NCBI RefSeq assembly: GCF_004959935.1
Contig: NZ_SMYN01000002.1
Coordinates: forward strand, 186,001-250,000
Source: Falsirhodobacter xinxiangensis
GTDB taxonomy: Bacteria > Pseudomonadota > Alphaproteobacteria > Rhodobacterales > Rhodobacteraceae
Reading direction: 5' to 3'
DNA length: 64,000 nt
Part shown: positions 9,677 through 18,746 of the stretch, piece after piece
Numbering within the stretch: position 1 is the first letter of the stretch
Layout: each line of letters starts with the position of its first letter
Translations under genes and position numbers: made by a program
Notes under the pieces: generated by a model
Told to the model about the DNA's origin: nothing
What the model saw: the letters and a program-made list of their open reading frames with translations, nothing else
Database searches by the model: none

Positions 9677-11223
9677 GCCTGATCGACATCAAGGGTCTGC
9701 ACATCGCCTTTCCCGGCGTGGGCGAGGTGGTGCACGGGATCGACCTGACCATCGCACCGGGGGAATCCGTGGCGCTGGTGGGCGAATCCGGGTCCGGGAA
9801 ATCGGTGACCGCGCGCAGCCTTCTGGGCCTTGGCGGCATCGTCCGGGCCGAACGCTTCACCATCGATGGCGAGGATGTCCGCACCCATGCCGAGCGCGAC
9901 TGGCGGCGCATTCGTGGGCGGCGCATCGGCTATGTCCTTCAGGACGCGCTGACCTCGCTTGATCCGCTGCGGCGGATAGGACAGCAGGTGGCCGATGCGG
10001 GCGCGCCTGACCGCGCAGGGGCGCTGCGGATATTGTCCTCGGTCGGCATTCCCGCGCCCGAGACGCGCCTGCCGCAATATCCGCACCAGCTGTCGGGCGG
10101 GCTGCGCCAGCGCGCGCTGATCGGCACCGCCATCGCGCGGGAGCCGGCGCTGGTCATCGCGGACGAGCCGACGACCGCGCTGGATGTGACGGTGCAAAAG
10201 CAGATCCTCGATCTGCTGGAGGCGCGCAAGGCGGCGGGCAATGCGCTGCTGCTGATCAGCCACGACCTTGCGGTGGTGGCGCGTCTGGCCAGCCGTGTGC
10301 TGGTCATGCGAAACGGCCGCGTGGTCGAAGAAGGGCCGACGTCGGAGGTTCTGCGCCATCCGCGCCACCCCTATACCCGCCAGCTTCTGGATGCGATCCC
10401 GACCGCCGCATCACGGGGCAAACGGCTTGCCCCGCGCGGGGCCGATCCGCTGCCGCCGAAACACATCGACGCCTCGCGCACGGTGCTGGAGGTGCAGGAT
10501 CTGCACAAACGCTTTTCCGGCACCCCGGCGGTGAACGGCGTTTCGTTCCGGCTTGCTGCGGGCGAGGCGTTGGGCATCGTCGGCGAATCCGGGTCGGGCA
10601 AGACGACGGTCGCGCGGATGGTCATGGGGCTGACCGAGCCTGACAGCGGGCGCATCCTTCTGGATGGGCAGCAATTTTCGCGGATACCCGAGGTGCAGCG
10701 GCGCCCCCTGCGCGCAGGCGTGCAGTTGATCGCGCAGGACCCGCTTGGATCCTTCGATCCGCGTTACACGGTCGAACGGATCGTGGGCGAAAGCCTCGAC
10801 ACGCTGGGCGTCTTTGGGGCCGAACGCCGCGCCCGCGTGCGCGAGGTGCTGGAGGCCGTGCATCTGCCCGAGCGGTTCCTGCAAAGCCGCCCGCGCGATC
10901 TGTCGGGCGGGCAGCGCCAGCGCGTCGCCATCGCCCGCGCCTTTGCCCCGCGCCCCCGGTTGATCGTCGCGGACGAACCCGTATCCGCGCTGGATGTGTC
11001 GATCCAGGCGCAGGTGCTGGACCTTCTGGCCGAACTTCAGGCCGAATTCGGCACGGCGCTATTGTTCATCTCGCACGATCTGGGCGTGGTGCATCACCTG
11101 ACCGACCGCATGATCGTCATGCGTGGCGGCGAGGTGGTCGAGGAGGGCGACGTCACCCGCGTCTTCACCGCGCCCAAAGCCCCCTATACCCGCGAGCTGA
11201 TCGCGGCCATCCCCACGCTCTAG
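9673..11223 (+). CDS. Fused ABC ATPase, DppD-DppF type
   Basis: 516-residue protein carrying two complete nucleotide-binding domains. Domain 1 has Walker A GESGSGKS at 37-44, signature LSGGLRQRA and Walker B LVIADEPTTALD. Domain 2, from about residue 270, has GESGSGKT, LSGGQRQRV and LIVADEPVSALD. Both sets look intact. Peptide importers usually use two separate ATPases; the fusion is common in alphaproteobacterial glutathione/peptide systems (GsiA-like). It energises the two permeases upstream. Confidence 0.93.
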   Translation: MSLIDIKGLHIAFPGVGEVVHGIDLTIAPGESVALVGESGSGKSVTARSLLGLGGIVRAERFTIDGEDVRTHAERDWRRIRGRRIGYVLQDALTSLDPLRRIGQQVADAGAPDRAGALRILSSVGIPAPETRLPQYPHQLSGGLRQRALIGTAIAREPALVIADEPTTALDVTVQKQILDLLEARKAAGNALLLISHDLAVVARLASRVLVMRNGRVVEEGPTSEVLRHPRHPYTRQLLDAIPTAASRGKRLAPRGADPLPPKHIDASRTVLEVQDLHKRFSGTPAVNGVSFRLAAGEALGIVGESGSGKTTVARMVMGLTEPDSGRILLDGQQFSRIPEVQRRPLRAGVQLIAQDPLGSFDPRYTVERIVGESLDTLGVFGAERRARVREVLEAVHLPERFLQSRPRDLSGGQRQRVAIARAFAPRPRLIVADEPVSALDVSIQAQVLDLLAELQAEFGTALLFISHDLGVVHHLTDRMIVMRGGEVVEEGDVTRVFTAPKAPYTRELIAAIPTL

Positions 11224-11232
11224 GAGACGACA

Positions 11233-12837
11233 ATGCCCTTTTCGCTGACCCGCCGGGCCTTTGGCGCCGGTGTCCTTGCCGGTGCCGCAACGCTGGCGCT
11301 GCCGCTGCGCGCGCAGACGGGCGGGACGCTGACCTTCGGGATCGAGAACGCGCCGCTGACGCTGAACCCGCATATCCACAACCTTGCCAAGACCAAGATG
11401 CTGGTGCGCAACCTGTATGAACCGCTTTTGTCGCGCGACGCGGCGGGCGGTTATGTGCCGTGGCTCGCAACGGGGTATGACGTCAGCGAGGACGGGCTGA
11501 TCTACCGCTTCACCCTGCGTCCGGGCGTGACCTTCAGCGATGGCAGTCCGCTGGATGCGGAAACGGTGGCGTTGAACTTCACCCGGTTCGCCGATGTCGA
11601 ATATACCGGCGCGCTGTCCACCGGCCCGGTGCAATACCTGAAGGAAGCGCGGGCGAAGGGCAACGTGATGGAGTTGGAGCTGTCCGAACCCTATGCCGCC
11701 TTCCTGTCCTTTGCCGCGGCGCTGGAGCTGATCTCGACCCCGTCCTTCGATGCGCCGGGGCTGAAGGCGGGCGAGGGCGTCGCCGGGACGGGGCCCTTCA
11801 CGTTGGATCGGTATGTGCAGGGGCAGGACATCAGCTTCCTGCGCCGCGAGGATTACGACTGGGCCGCCGCCAATGCCGGCCATCAGGGTCCGCCGCATCT
11901 GGAACGTGTGGTGTATCGCTTCCTGCCGGAATCCTCGGTGCGGGTCGGGGCGCTGCTGTCCGGGCAGGTGGACGCGATCGAGGGCATCTCGGGCAACGAT
12001 GCCGAGCTTTTCGATGGGGTCGAAGGTTTCACCTATGCCTCGGCGCTGAACGGCGGCACGCCCTACACGTTGTTCTTCAACGTGTTGAACGAGCCGACGT
12101 CGGACCTTGCCGTGCGGCGGGCCATCAGCGCGGCGGTGGATCTGGAGGGCGTGCTGCAATCGGTCTATCGCGGCCGTCGTCAGCGCGCTTGGGGCATCGC
12201 CAGCCCGGTGGACACGTTGGTCTATGACGCCAGTATCGAAGGCGCGCGGCCCTTCGATCCGGCGCTCGCGAACCGCCTGCTGGACGAGGCTGGCTGGGAT
12301 GCACGCGACGCCGACGGATTCCGCACCAAGAACGGCAGGCGGTTGGCGCTGGACGTGATTCAGAACCAATCCACCTTGCGCGACCAGCGCGAAGTGCTGA
12401 CGCTGGCCATTCAGGCGCAGCTTCGCCAGAACGCGGGTATCCAGATGCTGATCCACTCGGTGGACACCGGCAGCTTCAACGACCTTCGCAAGGCGGGCGA
12501 CTATCACGGCTACGCCAACTCCAACGTCTCGGCCGAGGGGTATGGGTTCGACATCCACTACCTGCCGTTCGATGAGGGCGGGCGCAACAATGGCAGCATG
12601 TCGAACGATCCGCGCCAGCAGGAGCTTCTGGCCGCCGCGCGGGGCGAGCAGGATGCGGGCAAGCGGTTCGACATCTATGCCGAATTGCAGCGAGAGGTGC
12701 TGGTGAATCAGGCGCAGACGTTGCCGCTCTACGTCTCCGAAGATCAGATCGCGGCGGGGGCTCATGTGAAGGGGCTGGGGTTCCGCCCCTATCACCAGCT
12801 TGTCGAAAGCGCCTATGACGTCTGGCTGGAGGATTAG
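11233..12837 (+). CDS. ABC transporter substrate-binding protein, family 5 (second)
   Basis: Second DppA-type binding protein of the operon, 534 residues, starting 9 bases after the ATPase stop with GGAG upstream. The N-terminus LTRRAFGAG followed by a hydrophobic stretch and LRA-QT is a good twin-arginine signal. The mature protein begins GGTLTFGIENAPLTLNPHI and ends like its paralogues. Two binding proteins for one permease pair suggest that the importer accepts more than one related ligand. The stop shares the tetranucleotide TTAG with the stop of the convergent monooxygenase gene. Confidence 0.88.
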   Translation: MPFSLTRRAFGAGVLAGAATLALPLRAQTGGTLTFGIENAPLTLNPHIHNLAKTKMLVRNLYEPLLSRDAAGGYVPWLATGYDVSEDGLIYRFTLRPGVTFSDGSPLDAETVALNFTRFADVEYTGALSTGPVQYLKEARAKGNVMELELSEPYAAFLSFAAALELISTPSFDAPGLKAGEGVAGTGPFTLDRYVQGQDISFLRREDYDWAAANAGHQGPPHLERVVYRFLPESSVRVGALLSGQVDAIEGISGNDAELFDGVEGFTYASALNGGTPYTLFFNVLNEPTSDLAVRRAISAAVDLEGVLQSVYRGRRQRAWGIASPVDTLVYDASIEGARPFDPALANRLLDEAGWDARDADGFRTKNGRRLALDVIQNQSTLRDQREVLTLAIQAQLRQNAGIQMLIHSVDTGSFNDLRKAGDYHGYANSNVSAEGYGFDIHYLPFDEGGRNNGSMSNDPRQQELLAAARGEQDAGKRFDIYAELQREVLVNQAQTLPLYVSEDQIAAGAHVKGLGFRPYHQLVESAYDVWLED

Positions 12838-14111
12838 GCCGCGCGCGCCGGCGCAGGGGTCAGACCAAGATTCCCGCGCAAGGTGCCCTCGGTGTAGTCC
12901 CGGCGGAACACGCCCTTTTCCTGAAGGATCGGGATGACCTGATCGACGAAGCTGTCGAAACCGCCCGGAACGTAATGCGGGGCGAAGACGAAGCCATCGC
13001 AGGCGTCGCTCTGGACATATTCGTCGATCTCGGCGGCGACCTGCGCCGGGGTTCCAACGAAATGCTTGCGGGCGGTGACGCGGATGACCAATTCGCGGAT
13101 CGACAGCTTCTCGGCCTCGGCCAGTGCGCGCCATTTGCGGACGGTTTCCGTGACATCGTCGTGCAGACGGGTGCGACCCAGCGAAAGCTTCGTCTCCAGA
13201 TCCGGTTCCACTTCCGGCAGCGGCCCGTCCGGGTCATAGGCGGACAGATCGCGGTTCCACGTCTGCTCCAGCGCGGCGATGGCTGCGCGGGGGCTGACCT
13301 GCGCCAGCCGGACCTCGCGCAGATTGTGCTGCGCTTCCTCTTCGGTGTCGCCAAGGATGGCATGGGCGCCGGGCAGGATCTTGAGGCTGCCGGGTGCGCG
13401 TCCGTTCCGGCCCAGCCGGGTCTGGATGTCGCGATAGAAGGCCTGCCCCTCGGCCAGCGAGCCGTGGCGGGAATATATGACGTCGGCGTGGCTGGCCGCG
13501 AAATCGCGACCGCCGGAACTGTCGCCCGCCTGCGCGATGACGGGGCGGTAGTCGCCATGCGGAAAGCCGAAATGCCCCTTCAGCTTGGCATGCGGCAGAT
13601 CGATGTCGAAATCCCGTCCCGGCGCGGCCCAAAGGGTGCGCGCCGCATCGACGAAATCGCGGGCACGGTCATAGCGTTGATCGTGCGGAAGGTAATCGCC
13701 GCGCCGGAAATTCGCTCCGGTGAACGGCCCCGGCGAGGTGACCACATTCCAACCCGCGCGCCCGTTCGACAGGTGATCGAAGCTGGCAAGCTGGCGGGCC
13801 AGAACATAGGGATCGTTGAAGGTGCTGGACAGGGTGGCGATGAAGCCCAGCCCTTCGGTCACGCCCGCCAGCGCCGCCATGATCGCCAGCGTGTTCGGGC
13901 GGCCCGCCACGTCCATCTCGTATATGCGGCCTTTTTGTTCGCGCAGGCGCAGCCCTTCGGCCAGGAACATGAAGTCGAACTTGCCACGCTCCAGCGTCTT
14001 TGCCAGATGGCGGAAGCTGTCGAAGCCGATCTGGCTTCCCGCATCCGGGTGGGACCAGATGGTGAAGTTGTTCACGCCGGGAAACTGCGCGCCAAGGATG
14101 ATCTCTTTCAT
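12834..14111 (-). CDS. LLM flavin-dependent monooxygenase 1 (NtaA/SnaA/DszA type)
   Basis: Luciferase-like TIM-barrel monooxygenase of the FMNH2-using NtaA/SnaA/DszA group, 425 residues. Family signatures include LAEGLRLREQKGRIYEMDVAG near 50 and [16 protein letters not shown] near 110. Such enzymes cleave C-N, C-S or ring bonds and need reduced FMN from a separate reductase, which I do not see in this window. Start 14111 has GAGG upstream and gives the normal N-terminus (MKEIILGAQFPGV). Last gene of the nine-gene minus-strand operon; 7 bases from its upstream neighbour. Confidence 0.9.
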   Translation of the reverse strand: MKEIILGAQFPGVNNFTIWSHPDAGSQIGFDSFRHLAKTLERGKFDFMFLAEGLRLREQKGRIYEMDVAGRPNTLAIMAALAGVTEGLGFIATLSSTFNDPYVLARQLASFDHLSNGRAGWNVVTSPGPFTGANFRRGDYLPHDQRYDRARDFVDAARTLWAAPGRDFDIDLPHAKLKGHFGFPHGDYRPVIAQAGDSSGGRDFAASHADVIYSRHGSLAEGQAFYRDIQTRLGRNGRAPGSLKILPGAHAILGDTEEEAQHNLREVRLAQVSPRAAIAALEQTWNRDLSAYDPDGPLPEVEPDLETKLSLGRTRLHDDVTETVRKWRALAEAEKLSIRELVIRVTARKHFVGTPAQVAAEIDEYVQSDACDGFVFAPHYVPGGFDSFVDQVIPILQEKGVFRRDYTEGTLRGNLGLTPAPARAA

Positions 14112-14118
14112 GGGAACC

Positions 14119-14913
14119 TCAGGCTGCGAAACGGTTGGGGGCAGGGGAAAGGCCAAGACGGCTGCGAAGCGACCCTCCGCGCGGGGGCGAGATGACGCCA
14201 CGGCGGCGAAGCTGCGGCAACAGGCGCAGCAGATGCGGAAGGTCTGACGCGGCGCGCGGGATCAGGTGCCAGCCGGTCAGCCCGTCATGGTGCAGGGCCA
14301 CGATCTCGTCTGCCGTGATGCCGCCATCCACGGTCAGGTTCGCAAGGCTTGCCAGCGCAAGATCCGCGCCCGCCACCGGGCCGATCACCACAGGCTGTCC
14401 CTGCGGCGGGCGCGGCGTGATCGACGGGCCGGAGATCGAGAAATCCTGCCCGCGGAAGTTCACATGATGCAACCGATCGGCGTCCAGAAACCGATGCGCG
14501 GCGACGTCGCGGATGATCGCATCGTCCTGCCAGCTGTCCCAAAGCTGGCGGATCGCCTCGACCGCGTCCTCCAGATCGGCGGTCAAATCGGCGGGGGCAC
14601 GACCGATGGCGGCTTCTTCGCGTCCCGTCGCGGTTTGCACCAGCAGACCCGCCCGCCCATCCGTCACATGATCCAGCGTCGCGATTGCGGTCGACACGTG
14701 AAACGGTTCGGCGAAGTTCAGCGCGACCCCGGCGACGATGCCCAGCTTCTGCGTCTGCCCCGCCAGCCAGTTCGCAAGGATCAGCGCGTCCTGCCCACTG
14801 TCGAACTGGTCGGTCAGGGTGACGAACTCCGCCGCATCCTCCAGCGCCGGGATCAGCGCGCGCCAGTCGAGGGAAAGATCGGTGGCAAGGCCGATGGAAA
14901 GCGGAACGGGCAT
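14119..14913 (-). CDS. Shortened LLM-family protein (LLM 2)
   Basis: 264-residue member of the luciferase-like family, far below the 320-450 of its neighbours. It keeps an N-terminal barrel start, the ATLDHVTDGRAGLLV segment that corresponds to the FDHLSxGRAGWN motif, the PRPPQGQPVV segment, and a C-terminus (LRSRLGLSPAP) nearly identical in style to LLM 1. What is missing is the central/C-terminal half of the barrel. The frame is open and starts normally 3 bases after LLM 3, so it is a stable short protein or the product of an internal deletion rather than a frameshift. Catalysis is doubtful. Confidence 0.75.
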   Translation of the reverse strand: MPVPLSIGLATDLSLDWRALIPALEDAAEFVTLTDQFDSGQDALILANWLAGQTQKLGIVAGVALNFAEPFHVSTAIATLDHVTDGRAGLLVQTATGREEAAIGRAPADLTADLEDAVEAIRQLWDSWQDDAIIRDVAAHRFLDADRLHHVNFRGQDFSISGPSITPRPPQGQPVVIGPVAGADLALASLANLTVDGGITADEIVALHHDGLTGWHLIPRAASDLPHLLRLLPQLRRRGVISPPRGGSLRSRLGLSPAPNRFAA

Positions 14914-14916
14914 GGG

Positions 14917-16200
14917 TCAGGCTCCTTCAAGGGCGAGGTGGTCGCGCAGGGTGCGCCCCTCGTATCGGTCGCGGAACAGGCCGCGGCGGCGCAGTTCGGG
15001 GACGACCAGCGCGGTGAAATCGTCAAGGCCCTGCGGCATCAGCGGGGGCATGATGTTGAACCCGTCGGCCCCGCCGGATTCGAAGCGTTCCTGCATGGCG
15101 TCCGCGATGTCCTGGGGCGTGCCGATCACCTGCTGATGCCCGCGCGCGCCTGCGACGCGCAGGTAAAGCTTGCGCAGGGTCAGCCCTTCGCGGCGGGCCA
15201 TGTCGAACAGCAACTCTTGTCGACTCTGGCTGCCATTGGTGGGGGGCAGTTCGGGCGGCGGCGCGTCCAGATCGCATTTCGCCAGCACGTCGCGCAGCCA
15301 GCCCCCGGTGATGAGGTCGAGGCCCGTATCGGGGTGGATGAGGTCCTGAAGCGTGGCGAACTTGTCCTCTGCTTCGGCGCGGGTGGGGGCGACGACGGGG
15401 AAAAGGCCGGGCAGAACGCGGATGGGACGGCCCGCGCGGGTCAGAAGGTCGGTGCGGAAGGCACGCGCCTCCTCCAGCGTCTGCTGCGCGGTGAAGACGA
15501 CATCGGCGGTGCGGGCGGCCAGATCGCGGCCCGCCTCGGACGCGCCGGCCTGCACGGTCACGGGACGGCCCTGCGGCGGGCGGGGCACGTTCAGCGGACC
15601 CTTCACCTTGAAGAAGCGGCCCTGATGGTTCAGCACATGCCGTCCGGCGGGATCGAAGAACCGCCCCGCCTGTTTGTCGCGCACGAAGGCATCCGCGTCC
15701 CAACTGTTCCACAGCGCATGGACGACATCGGCGAATTCGCCCGCACGTTCGTATCGTTCGGCATGGGCCAGATGCGCGTCCAGCCCGAAGTTCCGCGCTT
15801 CGGAATCCGATGCCGAGGTCACGAGGTTCCACCCCGCGCGCCCGCCGCTGATATGATCCAGCGACGCGATCTTGCGCGCCGCGTGGAACGGCTCGTTGAA
15901 GCTGGACGATATGGTGCAGACCAGCCCGATCCGGTCGGTCGAAGCGGCGAGCGCCGACAGCAATGTGATCGGTTCGAACTGCGCGACATAGGCATGGGCG
16001 CTGCGCGACAGAACCTCGGGGTCTTCGCTGCGCGCGCCCGCGCCGTCGGCAAGGAAGATCAGATCGAAGCACGCCGCTTCGGCCTTCCTTGCCAGATCGC
16101 GATACCATGCGAAATCCACGCCCGCCGCTGCATTGGCGTCGGGGTGCCGCCACGCGGCGACGTGATGGCCTGCGGGGAACAGGAACAGGCCCAGATGCAT
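14917..16200 (-). CDS. LLM flavin-dependent monooxygenase 3 (NtaA/SnaA/DszA type)
   Basis: 427-residue FMN-dependent monooxygenase. It begins MHLGLFLFPAGHHVAAWRHPDA, the usual opening of this group, and carries [32 protein letters not shown] and GRFFKVKGPLNVPRPPQGRPV. I prefer ATG 16200; a TTG five codons upstream would slightly overlap LLM 4. Members act on EDTA/NTA, pristinamycin, sulfones and N-acetylated S-alkyl cysteines; the neighbouring acetyltransferase, rhodanese and M20 hydrolase point to organosulfur substrates. Confidence 0.9.
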   Translation of the reverse strand: MHLGLFLFPAGHHVAAWRHPDANAAAGVDFAWYRDLARKAEAACFDLIFLADGAGARSEDPEVLSRSAHAYVAQFEPITLLSALAASTDRIGLVCTISSSFNEPFHAARKIASLDHISGGRAGWNLVTSASDSEARNFGLDAHLAHAERYERAGEFADVVHALWNSWDADAFVRDKQAGRFFDPAGRHVLNHQGRFFKVKGPLNVPRPPQGRPVTVQAGASEAGRDLAARTADVVFTAQQTLEEARAFRTDLLTRAGRPIRVLPGLFPVVAPTRAEAEDKFATLQDLIHPDTGLDLITGGWLRDVLAKCDLDAPPPELPPTNGSQSRQELLFDMARREGLTLRKLYLRVAGARGHQQVIGTPQDIADAMQERFESGGADGFNIMPPLMPQGLDDFTALVVPELRRRGLFRDRYEGRTLRDHLALEGA

Positions 16201-16207
16201 CTTGCGA

Positions 16208-17488
16208 TCAGCCAAGGGCGGGCAACCCGAGGTTCGCGCGGAAGCCGCCCTCGACGTAATCGTCGTCCAGCAGGTTGCGCTTGCGCAATTCGGGGATCAG
16301 CCCGTTCACCAGCAGGTCCTCCTGATCCGGGTTGCCAAGACCGTGCAGCGTCATCACGTTCAGCACCCCGGCGTCGAAGCGTTCCTTGACCGCATCCGCG
16401 ATCTGTTCGGGCGTCCCGGCGACGTTCCAATGCCCGGTTTCCTGCGCCTGCTGGATCAGCTCGCGCAGGGTCAGACCCTGGCGGGCGAAGCGGACGAAGA
16501 TGTCGACGCGGCCCCGGCGGCGGTTCACCGCATTCACGTCCGGCAGCAGGTTTTCGGGCAGGGGCCTGTCCAGCGGCAGGTCCGACAGGTCCAGATCGCC
16601 GCCAAGCATGTCGGCCAGCTTCAGCCGCCCGCCGTCATAGTCGATCTTCTCGTGCTTTTCGCGCTGGCGGCGGGCAACGTCGGCCTCGTCCTCGCCGATC
16701 AGGGAGTGGAGCGAGTTCATGATGAAGGGCAGCCCCTGACGCCCGGCATCGCGCGCCAGAGCGCGCAGGCGGGTCGCGAACTCGATCGCCTGTGGCAATG
16801 TCGGCTGCGAGGTATAGACCACCTCGGCCAGTTCCGCGCCCAGCCGGACGCCGGGTTCGGATTGTCCGGCCTGCCATTGCACCGGGCGGCGCTGCGGCAG
16901 GGGTGCGATGTTCAGCGGCCCCGCGATGCGGAAGTGGCGGCCGGTGTGGCTGATGCGTTTCAGGCGCCGCTGATCCACGTTCACGCCGCGTGGACCGCGT
17001 TTGGACGCATCGGCGGGAAGGCCGTCGTAAAGCGCGTTGATGACCTCGATAAACTCGCGCGCGCGGTCATAGCGTTCCTCGGGGGTGGGAAGGTCGCCGC
17101 CGAAATTCTCCTCGCCGACCGAGGATGTGACCGCATTCCAAGCCGCGCGCCCGCCCGAGACGTGGTCCAGCGTGCCCACCAGCCGCGCGATGTTGTAGGG
17201 GTCCGCAAATGTGGTCGAAAGCGTGGCGACCAGCCCGATATGGGATGTGTGCTGCGACAGGGCGGCAAGGGTGATCAGGGGTTCCTGCGTGCCGGTGTTT
17301 CCGGTCACTCCGGCAAGGTCGGCGTGAAGGACATCGGCGGTGAAGAAACCGGTGACCTTCAGCGCCTCGGCCTGTTTCGCGATGCGGGTGGCGCGGTCGA
17401 TGGCGGTGCCGGGCGTGTCCCCCGGCGCGTGGGTAAAGGTCGGCGCGCCGACGAGCGTTTTCAGGCGGGCGGGGCGTTCAAGCGTCAT
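16208..17488 (-). CDS. LLM flavin-dependent monooxygenase 4 (NtaA/SnaA/DszA type)
   Basis: About 426 residues. Signatures: TGFFTADVLHADLAG near 46, LVGTLDHVSGGRAAWNAVTSSVGEENFGG near 120 and GRHFRIAGPLNIAPLPQRRPVQWQAGQSEPG. Compared with LLM 1 and 3 it has an insertion around RQREKHEKIDYDGGRLKLADMLGGDLDLSDLP, typical of another NtaA subgroup, so a different substrate is likely. The start is ambiguous between 17488 (MTLERPAR) and 17503 (MSEKPMTLE); both overlap the end of LLM 5. Confidence 0.88.
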   Translation of the reverse strand: MTLERPARLKTLVGAPTFTHAPGDTPGTAIDRATRIAKQAEALKVTGFFTADVLHADLAGVTGNTGTQEPLITLAALSQHTSHIGLVATLSTTFADPYNIARLVGTLDHVSGGRAAWNAVTSSVGEENFGGDLPTPEERYDRAREFIEVINALYDGLPADASKRGPRGVNVDQRRLKRISHTGRHFRIAGPLNIAPLPQRRPVQWQAGQSEPGVRLGAELAEVVYTSQPTLPQAIEFATRLRALARDAGRQGLPFIMNSLHSLIGEDEADVARRQREKHEKIDYDGGRLKLADMLGGDLDLSDLPLDRPLPENLLPDVNAVNRRRGRVDIFVRFARQGLTLRELIQQAQETGHWNVAGTPEQIADAVKERFDAGVLNVMTLHGLGNPDQEDLLVNGLIPELRKRNLLDDDYVEGGFRANLGLPALG

Positions 17489-18446
17489 GGGTTTCTCGGA
17501 CATGGGCGGCGATCTGGGTGATCGATGCGATGCGGGCGCCGGATTGGGATACGGGGCAGTCGATGATGAACTCGTCGATCCCGTGGCGTCGGTGAAGGTC
17601 TTGCAGATGGGCGTGGATGTCGTGCGCGGTGCCCAGAAGGACGCGCGGCGTCTTGCGTTCGATCCGGTATTCGGCCGCGCCGATTTCGGCGGCATAGCGT
17701 TCCGCCGCGGCTTCCGAGCCGAGGTTCACGCTTTGCCGTCCCGGAATGTGCAGCCGCCAGCGGGTCAGATCGCCCGCCAGCGCGCGGGCAGCCTCGGCGC
17801 TTTCGGCTGCGATGGCGGCAAGGGCCAGCACGGGCTTGCGATCGGAGGCGGCGATGACGGCCTCCAGTTGCGCCTCGTCGCCGTCGATATGGCCGGCATG
17901 AACCAGCGTCCAGCCGTAACGGTTCGCAAGCTCTGCGCTTTCCACGCTGGCCCCCAGCATGAAGCGTTGCGGCGCGGTTGCGGGGATGGGAAAGGCGCGC
18001 AGCGATGCCGTGCCCGACAGATAGGCGGAAAGGTCGGCCAGCTTTCTCTCGAACGGGGCAAGCAGCGCATCGTCCACCTGCCGGAGCGCGCGGGCCGCTT
18101 CGGGCAGGCCGCCGGGGGCCTTGCCGACGCCCAGATCGACACGGCCCGGCGCAAGTGTTGCCAGAAGCCGCGCCACCTCGGCCACCTTGTAGGGGCTGTA
18201 ATGGTTCAGCATGATGCCGCCCGACCCGATGCGGATGGTCGAGGTCCTCGCCAGAAGATGCCCGATCAGCACCTCGGGGGCAGAACCCGCGACGCCGGGG
18301 TTGTTGTGATGCTCGGCCACCCAGAAGCGGCTGTAGCCCAGCTTTTCCGCCGTCTGCGCCAGATGCACGGTCCGGTCCAGCGCCTGTTCCGCAGGCTCGT
18401 TCCCATCCAGCGGCGATTTGTCCAGAAGGCCGATGCGATAACTCAC
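17478..18446 (-). CDS. LLM flavin-dependent oxidoreductase 5 (MsnO8-like)
   Basis: 322-residue luciferase-family protein of the 'group 1'/MsnO8 type. It opens MSYRIGLLDKSPL, has YSRFWVAEHHNNPGVAGSAPEVLIGHL near 38 and IGSGGIMLNHYSPYKVAEVARLLATLAPGRVDLGVGKAPGG near 72. Bacillus sulfur-salvage operons (ytmO) carry a related gene. Start and stop overlap both neighbours by a few bases, so it is fully embedded in the operon. Confidence 0.88.
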   Translation of the reverse strand: MSYRIGLLDKSPLDGNEPAEQALDRTVHLAQTAEKLGYSRFWVAEHHNNPGVAGSAPEVLIGHLLARTSTIRIGSGGIMLNHYSPYKVAEVARLLATLAPGRVDLGVGKAPGGLPEAARALRQVDDALLAPFERKLADLSAYLSGTASLRAFPIPATAPQRFMLGASVESAELANRYGWTLVHAGHIDGDEAQLEAVIAASDRKPVLALAAIAAESAEAARALAGDLTRWRLHIPGRQSVNLGSEAAAERYAAEIGAAEYRIERKTPRVLLGTAHDIHAHLQDLHRRHGIDEFIIDCPVSQSGARIASITQIAAHVRETHDA

Positions 18447-18745
18447 GCGAGGCCAGCCTCTTTCAGCGCGCCGAAGCCGCCTTCGACATCGACGGCGTTG
18501 GTGAACCCAAGACCGCGCAACGTTTCGACCGCCGGACCCGATCCCGCGACCGAGCCGCAGAAGACGACGATGCGGCTGTCCTTGGGCAGATGACCGAGCG
18601 CACCGCCGAACAGGGGAGCGATCTGGTCCTTGGCGACGATCACGGCGCCCGCCGCCTCGCCATTTTCGGCGCGCCCTTTGGCCGATCGCACGTCGATCAG
18701 GAGGTCGGCACCCCGGGCGCCATTGGCTTCGATACGGCTGGTCAT
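18443..18745 (-). CDS. Single-domain rhodanese-like protein
   Basis: 100-residue rhodanese homology domain. It has the conserved LLIDVRSAKGRAENGEAAGAV segment and a candidate active-site loop at VVFCGSVAGSG (Cys near residue 63), which in rhodaneses carries the persulfide. It sits between two monooxygenase genes with a 4-base overlap and a 1-base gap. In this setting I infer that it handles sulfane sulfur or sulfide released during organosulfur degradation. The loop lacks the classical arginine of thiosulfate sulfurtransferases, so the donor is unknown. Confidence 0.85.
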   Translation of the reverse strand: MTSRIEANGARGADLLIDVRSAKGRAENGEAAGAVIVAKDQIAPLFGGALGHLPKDSRIVVFCGSVAGSGPAVETLRGLGFTNAVDVEGGFGALKEAGLA

Positions 18746-18746
18746 G

